A DNA stretch of 64,000 nucleotides from an uncultured Clostridia bacterium. Lineage in GTDB: Bacteria; Bacillota; Clostridia; Tissierellales; Peptoniphilaceae. The position numbers and the translations under genes were made by a program. Every line of letters starts with the position of its first letter. Positions within the stretch are counted from its first letter, which is position 1. Shown piece by piece: positions 8,351-16,987 of the stretch. The notes beneath the pieces are model-generated. The model was given only the letters and a program-made list of their open reading frames with translations. It searched no databases and was not told the origin of the DNA. The stretch is taken from assembly GCA_947254025.1 (NCBI GenBank), contig CAMYBS010000001.1, positions 124,001 to 188,000 of the forward strand, read 5' to 3'.

Positions 8351-8675
8351 ATATCTTACCCTCGTTATCTTGTATTGAAAGTTTAAATGTGTATAAGTCA
8401 GCTGTATATGACTCTTTCACAAGATTAAATTTAATATCATCGCCTAAGTTTTCTTTAATCTTATCTGTCATTTTATAAACATCTTCACTCTCATCTGACC
8501 TTATTATTTCCATTGCATTGCTTGCAAAATTGTCAAACTTTCTTATCTTCTTCGTATCTCTTTCTAACGCCATAAAATTTTTCAAAAAAACAGACAGAAA
8601 AAGTACAAAGATTGAAAATATAGCAAAAGAAATTACAACATCCATCATTGTAAGTGCTTTTTTATACTTCTTCAT
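8325..8675 (-). CDS. Pilin-like protein (minor pseudopilin)
   Basis: 116-aa pseudopilin beginning MKKYKKA then LTMMDVVISFAIFSIFVLFLSVF. The leader is basic with Ala at -1; position +5 is Asp rather than the usual Glu, a conservative change. An in-frame TTG at 8693 lies within the GGAGG ribosome binding site, so the ATG at 8675 is the better start. The soluble part (about 80 residues) ends KIYEEFQIIK. It overlaps the next gene by 26 bases. ComGD/PilV-like by position; the specific equivalence is not provable here. Confidence 0.65.
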   Translation of the reverse strand: MKKYKKALTMMDVVISFAIFSIFVLFLSVFLKNFMALERDTKKIRKFDNFASNAMEIIRSDESEDVYKMTDKIKENLGDDIKFNLVKESYTADLYTFKLSIQDNEGKIYEEFQIIK

Positions 8676-9084
8676 ACCTAACCTGTCCTCCAACTGCAGC
8701 TATTATTACATTATATTCTTTGTTATTTTTATTAGACTTAAGATGAAAATTAAAATTGCCGCTAGCGCTTTTTGTTCCACCTTCAGATGTAAAAGAGTAA
8801 GTTTCATTATTTAAAAACTTTAGCTGCTTTAATTTATACACAATTTTTGCATTATTAAGGTTAGAAACAACTATCTCGTCATCTTTTACACTAAGTTCGA
8901 CAGTTATTGATTGCATAATTGCACTAACCCTTGCCTTCTTAACTATTTGCACCACATTTTTAACTTCTTCTCTTTCACTAAAATTAGTAAAGTGTGCATA
9001 AGCAAGTATAAACATAGATATGATTATAGCTGCTATGCTTATAGAAATAACTGTTTCAATATATGTGAATGCTTTTTTACTCAT
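8662..9084 (-). CDS. Pilin-like protein (GspH/ComGD-type)
   Basis: 140-aa pseudopilin: leader MSKKA, then FTYIETVISISIAAIIISMFILAY, giving Phe at +1 and Glu at +5 of the mature chain, the standard type IV pilin signal. The C-terminal domain contains GGTKSASGNFNFHLKS and a final IIAAVGGQVRY, reminiscent of GspH/FimT minor pseudopilins. A GGTGAGATAAGGT ribosome binding site precedes the ATG, and the gene overlaps the unknown gene upstream by 8 bases. Confidence 0.75.
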   Translation of the reverse strand: MSKKAFTYIETVISISIAAIIISMFILAYAHFTNFSEREEVKNVVQIVKKARVSAIMQSITVELSVKDDEIVVSNLNNAKIVYKLKQLKFLNNETYSFTSEGGTKSASGNFNFHLKSNKNNKEYNVIIAAVGGQVRYEEV

Positions 9085-9796
9085 ACCTTATCTCACCTAT
9101 AGATAAATAAAAATCATTTTCATTATCGTTAATAAATTCAATTGCTACTACCTTAGAATATTTATAGTCATCACCTAAGTAGAAATATTTTAAATTTGAT
9201 ATTCTACTTAAAGCTATCCTTTTTTCAATGCCTTGCGTCTTTATCACTAAATTTGCATTAGTGCATCCTTCAAAATTTATATTAATTATATTCTTACAAA
9301 CACTTATGTAATTTTTAGCTCTAAGTGTAATATCACCACTTTTTTTATATAATACAAGGCTGTCTTTGCTTTCATGAAAAACGCTCGCATCATTTATTTG
9401 CCATGTATCTAGTAATGAATTGTCATCGTTATCAAGTACTATTGCATCTAAATCTGCTTCTTCATCTTCAAAATATTCATTATTTATCTCTTCATTATTA
9501 TTAATAAAATCATACATATTACCTTGTGTGTTATCTAGATTAGCAATATCTATGTTATTAATTAAAATATTATTTATAATCTCATTCTTATTTCTTTCTT
9601 CACCGTTAATATCTGCCTTAGCAATACTAATCTTCTTTGCTTTTTTTAGTTTTTCTTCATCTTTGCCGCCAGCAAAGTTAAATTTTTCTTTAATTTTTGT
9701 ATTCTCATACTTAGGTAATTCTTTTTTCATAGGTAATAATATATTAGCAAAAATTAATACTAATATTATGAGTCCTTTATTTATATAGCTTCTCAT
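9077..9796 (-). CDS. Unknown bitopic membrane protein in pilus cluster
   Basis: 239 aa. Residues 7-22 form one hydrophobic segment (GLIILVLIFANILLP) after a short basic start, so the remaining ~215 residues should be outside the membrane. That region is hydrophilic and rich in Asn, Asp and Glu to about residue 120, then shows alternating beta-like sequence ending FYLSIGEIRYE. There is no pilin cleavage motif. I do not recognise the family. Its position, between pilin-like genes and a second unknown membrane protein, suggests an assembly or alignment role like PilN/PilO, but that is inference only. Confidence 0.55.
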   Translation of the reverse strand: MRSYINKGLIILVLIFANILLPMKKELPKYENTKIKEKFNFAGGKDEEKLKKAKKISIAKADINGEERNKNEIINNILINNIDIANLDNTQGNMYDFINNNEEINNEYFEDEEADLDAIVLDNDDNSLLDTWQINDASVFHESKDSLVLYKKSGDITLRAKNYISVCKNIININFEGCTNANLVIKTQGIEKRIALSRISNLKYFYLGDDYKYSKVVAIEFINDNENDFYLSIGEIRYE

Positions 9797-10389
9797 CTTA
9801 TCACCCTCAAAAGAAGTACAGCTAACAATAAAACAATAATTATATCTAAAGCTATATCTATAAACTTTGAATAATTAAAAGTCTTTTTATATTTTTTATT
9901 TAATATATCAAATAGATCTTTAAAATAAATTGCGTTACTTATCTCTTCAAGCTCTTTTATCTTAAGCAAAACTAAAACCTTGCCGTCTGTATTATTCGCT
10001 TGATTGACTATGTAGTTATATAGCTGCTCTTTATCTAAACTATACAAATTAATGTCAAAGCTTCTTCTCTCAAAAGACATATTTAGCTTATCAAACTTAT
10101 ATATCGCCTTGTCAGTAATAATCTTTTCTATATCGTGTTCTTTTAAATTTAAGCTGAGTATATCTATCTTCTTTAAAGTAGATAAATATTTCTCAAAACA
10201 CTCATCATAATCATCTAATTTAGCAATAAAGCTATCTTTATTTAAATATTTATTGTCTTTAAACTTTTTGAATAAATACTTTGTGCTAGCCTCTTTATCA
10301 CTATCGTCATAAAACAATTTTTCTGCTACTCTACTTGTTTTATTGTTCAAAAATATATATGATGAGTCAATATAAATAAGATTTTTCAC
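9793..10389 (-). CDS. Unknown tail-anchored protein in pilus cluster
   Basis: 198 aa, starting at a GTG preceded by AAGGAGCATATATA. The first ~170 residues are hydrophilic and look cytoplasmic; the only hydrophobic segment is at the C-terminus (IALDIIIVLLLAVLLLRVIR), so it is probably tail-anchored. The start LIYIDSSYIFL has a faint resemblance to the actin-like opening of PilM, but the rest does not obviously follow that fold. No confident family. It overlaps the genes on both sides (4 bases downstream, 1 base with the peptidase), consistent with a dedicated pilus function. Confidence 0.55.
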   Translation of the reverse strand: MKNLIYIDSSYIFLNNKTSRVAEKLFYDDSDKEASTKYLFKKFKDNKYLNKDSFIAKLDDYDECFEKYLSTLKKIDILSLNLKEHDIEKIITDKAIYKFDKLNMSFERRSFDINLYSLDKEQLYNYIVNQANNTDGKVLVLLKIKELEEISNAIYFKDLFDILNKKYKKTFNYSKFIDIALDIIIVLLLAVLLLRVIR

Positions 10390-10826
10390 TATATATGCTC
10401 CTTAAATAAGTCAAAAAGCTTTAAAGCAAAAAAAGCAAAGCTTATATACGGCACTAGTCTAACTGACTTGTCCTTACTCTTCTTTATAAAATTATTAATT
10501 AGTTTAAATAGTATTGCTAGTAACGTTGAAATGATAATAAGAAATAAATATTCCTCAAGAGGAAATATCATAAAAAGTAAAATATATAAATCCACATCTC
10601 CATCACCGATCTGAGAAATGTATTTATTTTTAAAAATATGCGAAAAGATTAAAGCTATATATATTGCCAATATCTTTATGTATGGCACATGATTAAATAT
10701 AGCTATTAGTGATACTATAAATATTAAGAAATAAAAATAAAAACTATTATACTGGGCTTCTTTTACATCCTTGTATGATATATATAAAAGAACTAGAGAT
10801 AAGATTATATATAAAGCTACTAGCAT
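10389..10826 (-). CDS. Short prepilin peptidase (A24 family, methylase domain absent)
   Basis: 145-aa polytopic membrane aspartyl protease that would cleave the leaders of the four pilin-like proteins here. Catalytic aspartates are visible in SYKDVKEAQYN (near residue 20) and in IGDGDVDLY (near residue 75), a GDGDV version of the GxGD motif. Five to six hydrophobic segments cover the rest. The N-terminal cytoplasmic methyltransferase domain with CxxC pairs found in PilD/ComC is missing, so the enzyme probably only cleaves. The ribosome binding site is weak. Confidence 0.78.
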   Translation of the reverse strand: MLVALYIILSLVLLYISYKDVKEAQYNSFYFYFLIFIVSLIAIFNHVPYIKILAIYIALIFSHIFKNKYISQIGDGDVDLYILLFMIFPLEEYLFLIIISTLLAILFKLINNFIKKSKDKSVRLVPYISFAFFALKLFDLFKEHI

Positions 10827-10838
10827 TTCATTTCTTTA

Positions 10839-11240
10839 TTATTTGGAAGTGCCACCACCAGTATTAGCTGGGCTTGTTTTAGTTCCTGTAGTAATCTTAT
10901 CTGGACTAACAGTAATTACACCATTAGCATCAATTTTAACGGTATATATAGTAGATCCATTTTGAGCTATGGATGAAGGGACTTTAACGTCATTCTTTAA
11001 GTAGCCCTCTTTAAACAATGTCTCAGAAGTTACATCATGTTTGTCTGGAAACTCATTGAAATATAGTAGTGCAACTGAACTTATTTGGTCAACATTTGCA
11101 TTATGAGCAGTTCTTTCTGCACTCATCTTTATAGCTTTATAAGCTGGTATAGCAACAGCAATAAGTATCGCTACTATAGCTATAGATATAATGATTTCTA
11201 CAAAAGTAAATCCTTTTTTGTTTTTACACTTCTTATTCAT
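10839..11240 (-). CDS. Type IV (pseudo)pilin, probable major subunit
   Basis: 133-aa pilin with a textbook class III signal: basic leader ending KNKKG, cleavage, then FTFVEIIISIAIVAILIAVAIPAYK with Phe +1 and Glu +5. The globular part has a ComGC/PilA-like helix continuation (AERTAHNANVDQISSVALLYF) and a low-complexity Thr/Gly/Ser tail. It has the strongest ribosome binding site of the cluster (AGAAGGAGGAAAG), in keeping with being the most abundant subunit. It follows the platform protein gene by 14 bases. Confidence 0.88.
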   Translation of the reverse strand: MNKKCKNKKGFTFVEIIISIAIVAILIAVAIPAYKAIKMSAERTAHNANVDQISSVALLYFNEFPDKHDVTSETLFKEGYLKNDVKVPSSIAQNGSTIYTVKIDANGVITVSPDKITTGTKTSPANTGGGTSK

Positions 11241-11254
11241 AATCTTTCCTCCTT

Positions 11255-12472
11255 CTAAGAAATAATGCTTGTCATCGAGTCATACATTGGTTTAAATACC
11301 ATAAGTAAGATTAGCATGATTACTAAGCCCATAATTATAGTCATAAGCGGCTCTATAGAGTTTACAAACTTATCAAGTCTTCTCTTTAAGTCTCGTTTAT
11401 ATAGTGACAAAACATTCTCTATAATTTCAACGAGATGCTCTGACTCATATCCAGTTATCAATATGGTCTTTACATCTTCTAAGAAAATATGACTTGAATT
11501 AACAACGTTTTGAAATGTTTCTCCCTCGTTCAAACTCTTAGTCATCCTTTCAAACTCTGATCTAAGGTATATCAAATCAAAATTTTTTGAGAAGAAATCG
11601 AAAATTTCATTAACTTTACTGCCTGACTTAAGCATGCTTAGCATATAATATAAAATTCTGTAATTTATTCTAGACTTATATAAACCGTTTTTTGATTCAA
11701 GCAAATATTTTTGCTTAAAATATAAAAATTTATCATTTTGATTAAGTATAATGCTCAAAATCACAATAATAATTATTCCAAGAATATAATAAATATAGTT
11801 ATACTTTATAGAATTGCTTACTATAAGCAAAAGTTTTAAACTATCTGGCATTAGATTAGTATCATTGTCAAATAAATATGAAAATTGTGGAACTAAAAAG
11901 ACTATAATCATGATTATAAACGCAATCAAGGCTAGCATTAAAAACTTAGGTTTAATCATGATATTGCTGATCGTACTCTTGTACTCTTCTTGTTCGTAAA
12001 GGTTCTCGCTTATCTCTAATATTTGCTCTGAAAGGTCTTTTGAGTTTTTGCTTGTTTTTATATGTTCTGACTTCTCGGCTATCCTTAAGCTTAATAAAGA
12101 TAAATTATCAAGTATATCTAACTTTGATAGTATATCCGACAATGTAAATCCATGCTCAATAAGATCTTTGATGAGTAAATAATAATTCTTCAAAGGATCG
12201 CTAAGCGCTGAAGAACTTTGATACATTTGTTCAAGAATTTGTGGCAAGTTATTATTTATCTTCAAATTAAATGCGATAATTCTGAAAAAGTTTGCTATGT
12301 CCTTTCTTCTTACGCTGTTAATTTTAAGTATCCTATAAATCTTAGCAGGTCTAAAATACTTAACACTCATAAAATCAATATTAGAATCTTTAGTCTTAAG
12401 AAAGGCTTCGTAGATGTTCTTTGCGCTCACGCTTTTTGCTGCTGCATCTTCAAATATTATTTCATATTTCAT
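11255..12472 (-). CDS. Type II secretion/type IV pilus platform protein (PilC/GspF/ComGB family)
   Basis: 405-aa inner-membrane platform protein that couples the assembly ATPase to pilin polymerisation. It shows two GspF-type repeats, each with hydrophobic helices (about residues 175-200, 225-245 and a C-terminal MTIIMGLVIMLILLMVFKPMYDSM). The C-terminal PLMTIIMGLVI block and ending 'MYD' are typical of the family. The start overlaps the ATPase gene by 11 bases, indicating coupled translation. Confidence 0.87.
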   Translation of the reverse strand: MKYEIIFEDAAAKSVSAKNIYEAFLKTKDSNIDFMSVKYFRPAKIYRILKINSVRRKDIANFFRIIAFNLKINNNLPQILEQMYQSSSALSDPLKNYYLLIKDLIEHGFTLSDILSKLDILDNLSLLSLRIAEKSEHIKTSKNSKDLSEQILEISENLYEQEEYKSTISNIMIKPKFLMLALIAFIIMIIVFLVPQFSYLFDNDTNLMPDSLKLLLIVSNSIKYNYIYYILGIIIIVILSIILNQNDKFLYFKQKYLLESKNGLYKSRINYRILYYMLSMLKSGSKVNEIFDFFSKNFDLIYLRSEFERMTKSLNEGETFQNVVNSSHIFLEDVKTILITGYESEHLVEIIENVLSLYKRDLKRRLDKFVNSIEPLMTIIMGLVIMLILLMVFKPMYDSMTSIIS

Positions 12473-13604
12473 TTATGTCGCCTTCTTTAAAGTCCATGTA
12501 TGTTTTTTCATCTATAAAATTATTTTCAAGCAAATAATTTATAGAGTCTTCAAAGCTTACATAATCAGATAGCTTCTTCATCTCATTGTAAATTTCACTT
12601 GTTAGTCTTGTATTGTTCTTTAGTAACAAGTCTCTTATCTTATCATTAATGAGTAGTATTTCAAATACTGCAATTCTGCCAAAGTATTTATCATTACCAT
12701 CTTGAGCTATTAGGTCTTGCTTGTCATAAGAAGACCTCAAGCGCTTAACAAGTCTTTGGTTAATTATTGCATTTAGAGAAGTAAATAGATAAGACGCTTC
12801 TACATCCATTTCTAAAAGTCTGTTGATACTTGTTACTGGGCTCATACTGTGCAAGGTAGTAATAATCTTATGACCAGTTAACGAAGCCCTAACAGCAATT
12901 TGTGCAGAATCTTCATCTCTTATCTCGCCTATGGCAATAACATCTGGGTCCTGTCTTAGTATGGCTCTAAGTGTGTTTGCAAATGTTATGTCCTTATAAT
13001 CATGTATTTCAATTTGATCAATATCATAAATCCTATACTCTACTGGATCTTCAACGCTAACTATGCTAAGGCGCTCTTTGTCTAGATTATTAAGCATGGT
13101 ATACATAGTTGAGTTCTTGCCTGAACCTGTTGGTCCTGTTATAATCGTCATTTGATACTTATACTTAACAATCTTTTCGAATAATTCTTTTGCTTTGTCG
13201 GACAAACCAATGTTATCAACAGTAAACATGTCTTTATTGTTTAGAATCCTAATACAAATTTTCTCTCCATATATTGCTTCGATAAAGGATACTCTAAGGT
13301 CAACTTCGCCATGACTAAATCTTCCATCTTGTGGTGCGAATTTAATTGCAGTATCGCACTCAGCCTTAATCTTGATAATGTTAACAATATTTTGATAAGC
13401 ATTTTTATTAATCTTTTTAAAAAACACAAGTTCGCCATCAATCCTGAGCCTAATTAATATATACTTATCATACGGTTCAAAGTGTATATCACTAGCTCTA
13501 TTATCAATGGCGTAATCAATAATATTTTTAATAAATTCTTCAGCTTTTGTTGTTTGAATTTCTAAAATTCCTTTATCGTCATATAAAGAAGATAGTTTAT
13601 TCAT
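12462..13604 (-). CDS. Type II/IV pilus assembly ATPase (GspE/PilB/ComGA family)
   Basis: 380-aa hexameric secretion ATPase that powers pilus or pseudopilus assembly. Walker A is GPTGSGKN at residues 157-164, the Asp box ASDIHFEPYD is near 38-47, and the Walker B region reads DPDVIAIGEIRDEDSA, followed by the His box TGHKIITTLHS. It lacks both the N-terminal MshEN domain and the tetracysteine zinc motif, like ComGA of competence systems. No PilT-type retraction ATPase gene is in the window. The start overlaps the U32 gene by 8 bases, so the pilus genes are read from the trmR/U32 transcript unless an internal promoter exists. Confidence 0.92.
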   Translation of the reverse strand: MNKLSSLYDDKGILEIQTTKAEEFIKNIIDYAIDNRASDIHFEPYDKYILIRLRIDGELVFFKKINKNAYQNIVNIIKIKAECDTAIKFAPQDGRFSHGEVDLRVSFIEAIYGEKICIRILNNKDMFTVDNIGLSDKAKELFEKIVKYKYQMTIITGPTGSGKNSTMYTMLNNLDKERLSIVSVEDPVEYRIYDIDQIEIHDYKDITFANTLRAILRQDPDVIAIGEIRDEDSAQIAVRASLTGHKIITTLHSMSPVTSINRLLEMDVEASYLFTSLNAIINQRLVKRLRSSYDKQDLIAQDGNDKYFGRIAVFEILLINDKIRDLLLKNNTRLTSEIYNEMKKLSDYVSFEDSINYLLENNFIDEKTYMDFKEGDINEI

Positions 13605-14832
13605 TTGCCTTCCTTCTAATCATATAATTATATTGAACTTTCTTATCATATGGTAGATAAGCTTCCTTCATAGGTGTGTTTATATTGTCAACCTCTTGCA
13701 TGTTTTCATCATAAATCTTTTCAATAGTAAATTTATCATAAAACTTAGGTCCAAATATTTCTACTTCGTCTCCTATAGAGAATTTGTTTCTCTCTTGAAG
13801 CTTCATAAGCTTTTTATCTTCGTCGTAATCAAGTACTTTAGCAACAAAGTCATATAATCTTATATATGATGAGTTGTCATATGTTAAAGAAGCATTTTTA
13901 ACGTCTCCAAAGAAAAATGCAGTAGTAAAGTCTCTGTGACTAACTTTTTTTATTTCGTCAAGATAAACATTGTTATCTCTATTGTAGATGTACTTATCTA
14001 AATCTTCGTAATAATCATCAATAGCTTTTCTATATTGATTAATAACAGTTGCAACATAGTACTCTGACTTAACTCTGCCTTCAATTTTGAATGAATCAAC
14101 TCCCGCTTCAATTAACTCAGGAATGTAATTTATCATACAAAGATCCTTAGAGTTCATTATATATGTGCCTTTTTCATCCTCTGTTATTGGATAATATTCG
14201 CCTGGTCTAGTCTCTTCCATTAGATAATATTTATATCTGCATGGATGAGCGCAATCGCCCATGTTAGCATTTCTACCTGTCATAAAGTTTGATAAAAGGC
14301 ATCTACCTGAGTAGCTCATACACATAGCTCCGTGCACAAAGGCTTCAATCATAATTTTATCTTTTACTTCATCTTTTATCTCTTTTATCTCTTTTAAGCT
14401 TAGTTCTCTAGCAAGTATAACTCTATCTGCTCCAAGACTGTGCCAAAATTCAACAGTAGCAGTATTTGTAATATTAGCTTGTGTGCTTATATGAATTTCT
14501 TTGCTTGGTGCTAGTGTTTTAACTTTTTGGAATATACCGGGGTCTGATACTATAAACGCATCTACACCCGCATCGTCCATGCTTTGTATATATTCATCAA
14601 CACCTTCTAGATCTTTATTGTGAGATATGACATTTAATGTTAAATATACTTTTTTATCTAAACTATGAGCGAGCTTTGTTGCTTCTTTTATATCATCTAA
14701 ACTTAAATTCTTAGAAGCAGTTCTTAATCCAAGCTTGTCTCCAGCTAGATATACAGCATCAGCTCCATATTGTATAGCAGTTTTAAATTTTTCTAAATCT
14801 CCTGCTGGTGCTAATAATTCAACTTTTTTCAT
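13597..14832 (-). CDS. trhP: U32 family protein, tRNA wobble-uridine hydroxylation (TrhP/YrrN-O type)
   Basis: 411-aa peptidase-U32-family protein. The N-terminal barrel begins VELLAPAGDLEKFKTAIQYGADAVYLAG and the family signature HGAMCMSYSGRCLLSNFMTG...GDCAHPCRYKY carries the cysteines expected to bind an iron-sulfur cluster. TrhP enzymes use prephenate to form 5-hydroxyuridine at tRNA position 34. The next gene upstream is a YrrM/TrmR methyltransferase that acts on that product, as in Bacillus, which supports the tRNA role over proteolysis. Only one U32 gene is present rather than the Bacillus pair. Start ATG follows AAGGAGTAAG. Confidence 0.85.
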   Translation of the reverse strand: MKKVELLAPAGDLEKFKTAIQYGADAVYLAGDKLGLRTASKNLSLDDIKEATKLAHSLDKKVYLTLNVISHNKDLEGVDEYIQSMDDAGVDAFIVSDPGIFQKVKTLAPSKEIHISTQANITNTATVEFWHSLGADRVILARELSLKEIKEIKDEVKDKIMIEAFVHGAMCMSYSGRCLLSNFMTGRNANMGDCAHPCRYKYYLMEETRPGEYYPITEDEKGTYIMNSKDLCMINYIPELIEAGVDSFKIEGRVKSEYYVATVINQYRKAIDDYYEDLDKYIYNRDNNVYLDEIKKVSHRDFTTAFFFGDVKNASLTYDNSSYIRLYDFVAKVLDYDEDKKLMKLQERNKFSIGDEVEIFGPKFYDKFTIEKIYDENMQEVDNINTPMKEAYLPYDKKVQYNYMIRRKANE

Positions 14833-14833
14833 C

Positions 14834-15502
14834 TTACTCCTTCCTTAAAAGCAATAAGCCATCGTGAACAGTAAGTAAACTTGCTGTAAACCTCTTATCG
14901 CTTTTAGTATCTTCAATAAATTTTTTTAAATTCTTTATTATGGTTCTATATCGTTTATTGTCTTCATCTTTAGCTACATAACCTCTAAATAAAATGTTGT
15001 CTATAATTATGAGAGCATTATCACTTGTTAAATCATATACTAAGTTTAGGTACTCTTCATACTGCGATTTATTTGCGTCGATAAAGCAAAAATCATATTT
15101 CTCATTATTGTCCATGCTTTTCAAAACGCTTATCGCATCATCATTAATAGCTTTTATTTTATTTGACGAGTCATAATTTTTAAGATTTTCTTCTAATATC
15201 TTAAAAGTCTCTTCATCCTTTTCTATGGTTAATATATTAGCTCCCGAAGCTTTTGCCATAATTAAAGATGAATATCCTATAGCCGAGCCTATCTCTAAAA
15301 TGTTTTTAGGCTTAATAGTTTTCAGTATTAACTCTAAAAATCTTGCCACGTCTTGAGAGACAATAGGAACCCTATTTGACTTAGCATACTCGACTAGTTC
15401 AGTAAAAGATTCTCTTTCAGAGGAAAAATCTTCTACGTAGTTAAAAACGTCCTCATCTATAAATTGACTAATCATTGTTGCTCTTGTATTCCTTTTTATC
15501 AT
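14834..15502 (-). CDS. trmR: tRNA 5-hydroxyuridine methyltransferase (O-methyltransferase family 3)
   Basis: 222-aa class I SAM methyltransferase of the YrrM/TrmR type, predicted to convert ho5U34 to mo5U34 in tRNAs. SAM motif I reads LEIGSAIGYSSLIMA; YDFCFIDANKSQY holds the metal-binding Asp of the family. It lies one base from the U32 gene, the same order as yrrM-yrrN in Bacillus. The start is uncertain: the ATG at 15502 gives a 35-base overlap with mltG, while an internal ATG at 15475 (MISQFIDEDV) would reduce this to 8; neither has a strong ribosome binding site. Confidence 0.87.
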   Translation of the reverse strand: MIKRNTRATMISQFIDEDVFNYVEDFSSERESFTELVEYAKSNRVPIVSQDVARFLELILKTIKPKNILEIGSAIGYSSLIMAKASGANILTIEKDEETFKILEENLKNYDSSNKIKAINDDAISVLKSMDNNEKYDFCFIDANKSQYEEYLNLVYDLTSDNALIIIDNILFRGYVAKDEDNKRYRTIIKNLKKFIEDTKSDKRFTASLLTVHDGLLLLRKE

Positions 15503-16496
15503 CTAAGAACTTATTGTAATCAGATGAGAAGTTATGAGCTCCATCTGAACCCGGCTTAACTACGAAGTATAAGTAGTCAACATCAGCTGGATGAAGGCTC
15601 GCAACGATGGATGCCTCGCCAGGATTGCAGATTGGTGCAGGTGGCAAGCCATCATGTGTATATGTGTTAAATGGTGAGTCAACTTTTAAATCTTCATTAG
15701 AAAGCTTTGGCTTTCTCTCTCCAAGCGCGTATTGTATTGTAGCGCAAGATTGAAGTCTTATATTCTTCTCGATTCTATTTAAGAAAACTTTAGCTATTAT
15801 AGGTCTCTCCTCATCAAGTTTAGCTTCTCTTTCAACGATAGATGCTAAAGTGATAAGCTTATTCAAATCGTCAACTTCACTACTAATCTTGCTATAAATA
15901 TTATTAAAAGCATTAAGCATCATAGTGACAATCTCTTCACTACTCGAGCCTATCGCAATATCGTAGGTTGCAGGAAACAAAAATCCTTCCAAAGTATCGT
16001 TATTAATACTTGATAAAAATTCATATTTTTCTTTGTATTTATCAAGATTCTTGCATTCATTTAAAAAGTCTTCACTTGAAACAAGACCCTTTTCTTCTAA
16101 TCTTTGAGCAATACGTGTTAATTCGAAACCCTCTGGTATAGTTACTTTAACAGTTTCTCCTTTTTCACCCTCACCCTTGCCTGCAATTATATTTGCAATT
16201 TCTAGTAAAGTCATAGATTTTTTCAATTTAAAAGTACCGCTTTTTATATGTTTTTCAAGATCGTTCTCCTTTAGTACATCTTTAAAAGCAGTTCCATTCC
16301 TAATAATTTTATTTTCATAAAGCTCTCTCGCTACGTCAGAAGCACCGCTTCCTTCAGCGATTTCGATAGTATATTCAGTATCGTCATTTACATCGTAAGG
16401 TTTATACATGCTCGATACGCATGAGTTTACCTTCCATATAATTGCAATAACTATAAGTATTAAGACAGTTATTGTAATTATCCTTCTTTTTTTCAT
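15468..16496 (-). CDS. mltG: Endolytic murein transglycosylase MltG
   Basis: 342-aa membrane-anchored lytic transglycosylase (YceG-like) that cleaves nascent glycan strands. It starts with a basic, hydrophobic anchor (RRIITITVLILIVIAIIW), then a LysM-like segment, and the catalytic Glu lies in SIVEREAKLDEERPIIAKVFLNRI near residue 225; LPPAPICNPGEASI and DYLYFVVKPGSDGAHNFS close the domain. The ATG overlaps the queT stop (TAATG) and has an AAAGGTGATTTA ribosome binding site. Confidence 0.94.
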   Translation of the reverse strand: MKKRRIITITVLILIVIAIIWKVNSCVSSMYKPYDVNDDTEYTIEIAEGSGASDVARELYENKIIRNGTAFKDVLKENDLEKHIKSGTFKLKKSMTLLEIANIIAGKGEGEKGETVKVTIPEGFELTRIAQRLEEKGLVSSEDFLNECKNLDKYKEKYEFLSSINNDTLEGFLFPATYDIAIGSSSEEIVTMMLNAFNNIYSKISSEVDDLNKLITLASIVEREAKLDEERPIIAKVFLNRIEKNIRLQSCATIQYALGERKPKLSNEDLKVDSPFNTYTHDGLPPAPICNPGEASIVASLHPADVDYLYFVVKPGSDGAHNFSSDYNKFLDDKKEYKSNND

Positions 16497-16987
16497 TAAA
16501 TCACCTTTTTAATTCTGTTATCGTAAATATAATATATTATTGATCCAAATACTGCAACGCTTATAGCTTCTCCGCCCATGATACCTAATACTGTTGTAAA
16601 ATATGGAATATTTGAGAAATATGATACCCATATTGACACTAAAAATCCATTTAATATTATAGGTGGAAGCATAGCTAAATACTTAGATTTTGATTTTCTT
16701 GTTAAATATGCAGCTACTAGTGTAACTAAGCTACCGCAAATAATGTCTATCATGCCATAACCTGACATAAAGGATAAAAATATGTTTGATATTAAACATC
16801 CTATGAATAATCCAGGAACTGCTGCAGCTTCCATCAGTGGAAGTACTGTTAATCCTTCAGCAAGTCTAAGCTGTATCGGTCCAAATGTTAATTGTTGGAA
16901 CGGTAATATTGTTTGCAATAGTATAAGTATTGTGTAAAGTGTAGCAATTAAAGCCGCTTTTGTAATTGTGTTTGTTTTTGTCTTCAT
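16496..16987 (-). CDS. queT: QueT-family ECF transporter S component (queuosine precursor)
   Basis: 163-aa polytopic membrane protein with about five hydrophobic segments. The N-terminal block ITKAALIATLYTILILL and FGPIQLRLAEGLTVLPL match the QueT family, predicted substrate-binding subunits of energy-coupling factor transporters for queuosine precursors. Tgt and QueA are encoded elsewhere in the window, which fits salvage of preQ1 or preQ0. It lies only 30 bases after the 3' end of rnpB with no terminator or preQ1 riboswitch visible between them. Ribosome binding site: CGAGGGAGAC. Confidence 0.85.
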   Translation of the reverse strand: MKTKTNTITKAALIATLYTILILLQTILPFQQLTFGPIQLRLAEGLTVLPLMEAAAVPGLFIGCLISNIFLSFMSGYGMIDIICGSLVTLVAAYLTRKSKSKYLAMLPPIILNGFLVSIWVSYFSNIPYFTTVLGIMGGEAISVAVFGSIIYYIYDNRIKKVI

